From the NCBI GenBank assembly GCA_002440145.1, contig DJRS01000159.1:1-5788 (forward strand): a stretch of 5,788 bases of DNA, given 5' to 3'. Below the pieces are notes generated by a model that was not told where the DNA came from, did not search any database, and saw nothing but the letters and a program-made list of their open reading frames with translations. The position numbers and the translations under genes are program-made. This DNA comes from Verrucomicrobia bacterium UBA6354 (GTDB lineage Bacteria > Verrucomicrobiota > Kiritimatiellia > RFP12 > UBA1067). How positions within the stretch are numbered: the stretch's first letter is position 1; every line of letters starts with the position of its first letter. Positions 5,236 to 5,788 of the stretch are shown here, one piece after another.

Positions 5236-5788
5236 ATGTCCGACTTCAAGATAACGATTTTCCAGCCGTGCGTGCCGGCCTATCGCGTGGGGTTGTTCGA
5301 AGGGCTGGGGCGGCTCTACGGTGCGCGGCTGACGGTCGTGGCCGGTCCGTTCTTCGACAAGGGCGTGCCGAGTTGTCCCCTGCGCGGCGTGCGGACGGAC
5401 TACGCGCACCCCATCCGCGAGATTGGCGGCATCCGTCTGCAGAAGGGCCTGAGCCTCGCGGGGCTGCAGAAGGGGGATGTCGTCGTCATTTGCGGCGAGC
5501 CGCGCAATCTGACCCTGATGGGGCTTGCGGTGCGGGCGCGCCTGCGCGGACTCGGCGTCCTGTGGTGGGGGCACCACAAAACCGCGACTTCCAAACCCTG
5601 GCGCATCGCTGTCCGCCTCTTCCTGACGCGCCTTCTGGCGAACGATGTCCTCTGCTATACGCGGGAGGGCGCGCGCTGGATGGTCGATCACGGCTTCGAC
5701 AAGAACCATGTCTTCGCGACGGGCAACACGATCGACGCGCAGCCGATAAAGGACGCGATCGCGGCATGGACGCCAGAGAAGCTGTCCG
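5236..5788 (+). CDS. GT4-like glycosyltransferase, N-terminal half (3' end outside window)
   Basis: The frame starts at ATG 5236 and remains open for 184 codons to the right edge. The product begins MSDFKITIFQPCVPAYRVGL and continues with F-E-G-L-G-R-L-Y-G-A-R-L-T-V-V-A-G. This resembles the N-terminus of GT4 enzymes that begin 'i.ilqp..p.YR..ff..L....g..l.v'. Later come V-V-V-I-C-G-E-P-R-N (a strand and loop), W-W-G-H-H-K-T at 110-116, L-A-N-D-V-L-C-Y-T-R-E-G-A-R-W-M at about 136-151, and a T-G-N-T-I-D segment ending at D167, where GT4 proteins have the 'v..N.iD' link between the two lobes. The donor-binding C-terminal lobe with any E-x7-E motif lies outside the window, so family membership rests on the acceptor half only. 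It follows the GT2 gene after 9 bases and is probably cotranscribed. Substrate unknown. Confidence 0.82.
   Translation, partial: MSDFKITIFQPCVPAYRVGLFEGLGRLYGARLTVVAGPFFDKGVPSCPLRGVRTDYAHPIREIGGIRLQKGLSLAGLQKGDVVVICGEPRNLTLMGLAVRARLRGLGVLWWGHHKTATSKPWRIAVRLFLTRLLANDVLCYTREGARWMVDHGFDKNHVFATGNTIDAQPIKDAIAAWTPEKLS

Noticed and set aside
4381..5709. Long reverse-strand open frame (442 codons) opposite GT2 and the last glycosyltransferase
   Set aside because: It arises from the GC-rich codon pattern of the + strand genes, crosses two of them, is rich in R, P and H, and shows no recognisable domain.

Overview
The window is a tightly packed piece of a bacterial cell-surface polysaccharide locus (O-antigen, capsule or exopolysaccharide type). 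All seven genes read on the + strand. No promoter, intrinsic terminator, tRNA, rRNA, CRISPR array or insertion sequence is visible, and the longest gap between genes is 15 bases, so the window looks like the interior of one long operon. The organism cannot be named from this sequence. Good Shine-Dalgarno sequences (GAGGAG, GGGAGGA, AAGGAGG) argue against typical Bacteroidetes. A Wzx/Wzy-type pathway fits a diderm bacterium best, although some Gram-positives use it too. Overall base composition is moderately GC-rich but very uneven.

Layout: (1) 3-554, the C-terminal part of a Wzx-like multi-pass lipid-linked oligosaccharide flippase, cut by the left edge. (2) 551-715, an unrecognised 54-residue reading frame joined to both neighbours by ATGA stop/start overlaps. 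(3) 712-1833, a complete non-hydrolysing UDP-GlcNAc 2-epimerase (wecB/mnaA). (4) 1830-2948, a GT-B glycosyltransferase of the GT4 type. (5) 2938-4314, a multi-pass O-antigen polymerase/ligase-like protein, probably Wzy. (6) 4330-5226, a GT-A family 2 glycosyltransferase. (7) 5236 to the right edge, the N-terminal half of a second GT4-like glycosyltransferase.

How they fit together: the epimerase supplies UDP-ManNAc. The three glycosyltransferases build a repeat unit on a lipid carrier at the cytoplasmic face, Wzx moves it across the inner membrane, and Wzy joins the units in the periplasm. No UDP-ManNAc dehydrogenase (wecC) is seen here, so the sugar may be used as ManNAc or processed by a gene outside the window.

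Points for a second look: the 54-residue gene, a perfect 9-bp-stem hairpin inside the GT4 gene just before an abrupt fall in GC, the strong GC mosaic across the locus (windows from about 37% to 72%), G6 and G7 runs in the polymerase gene, and an unusual insertion in the GT2 enzyme. I see no evidence of a wholly new kind of system; this is a recognisable polysaccharide locus with a few unexplained details.
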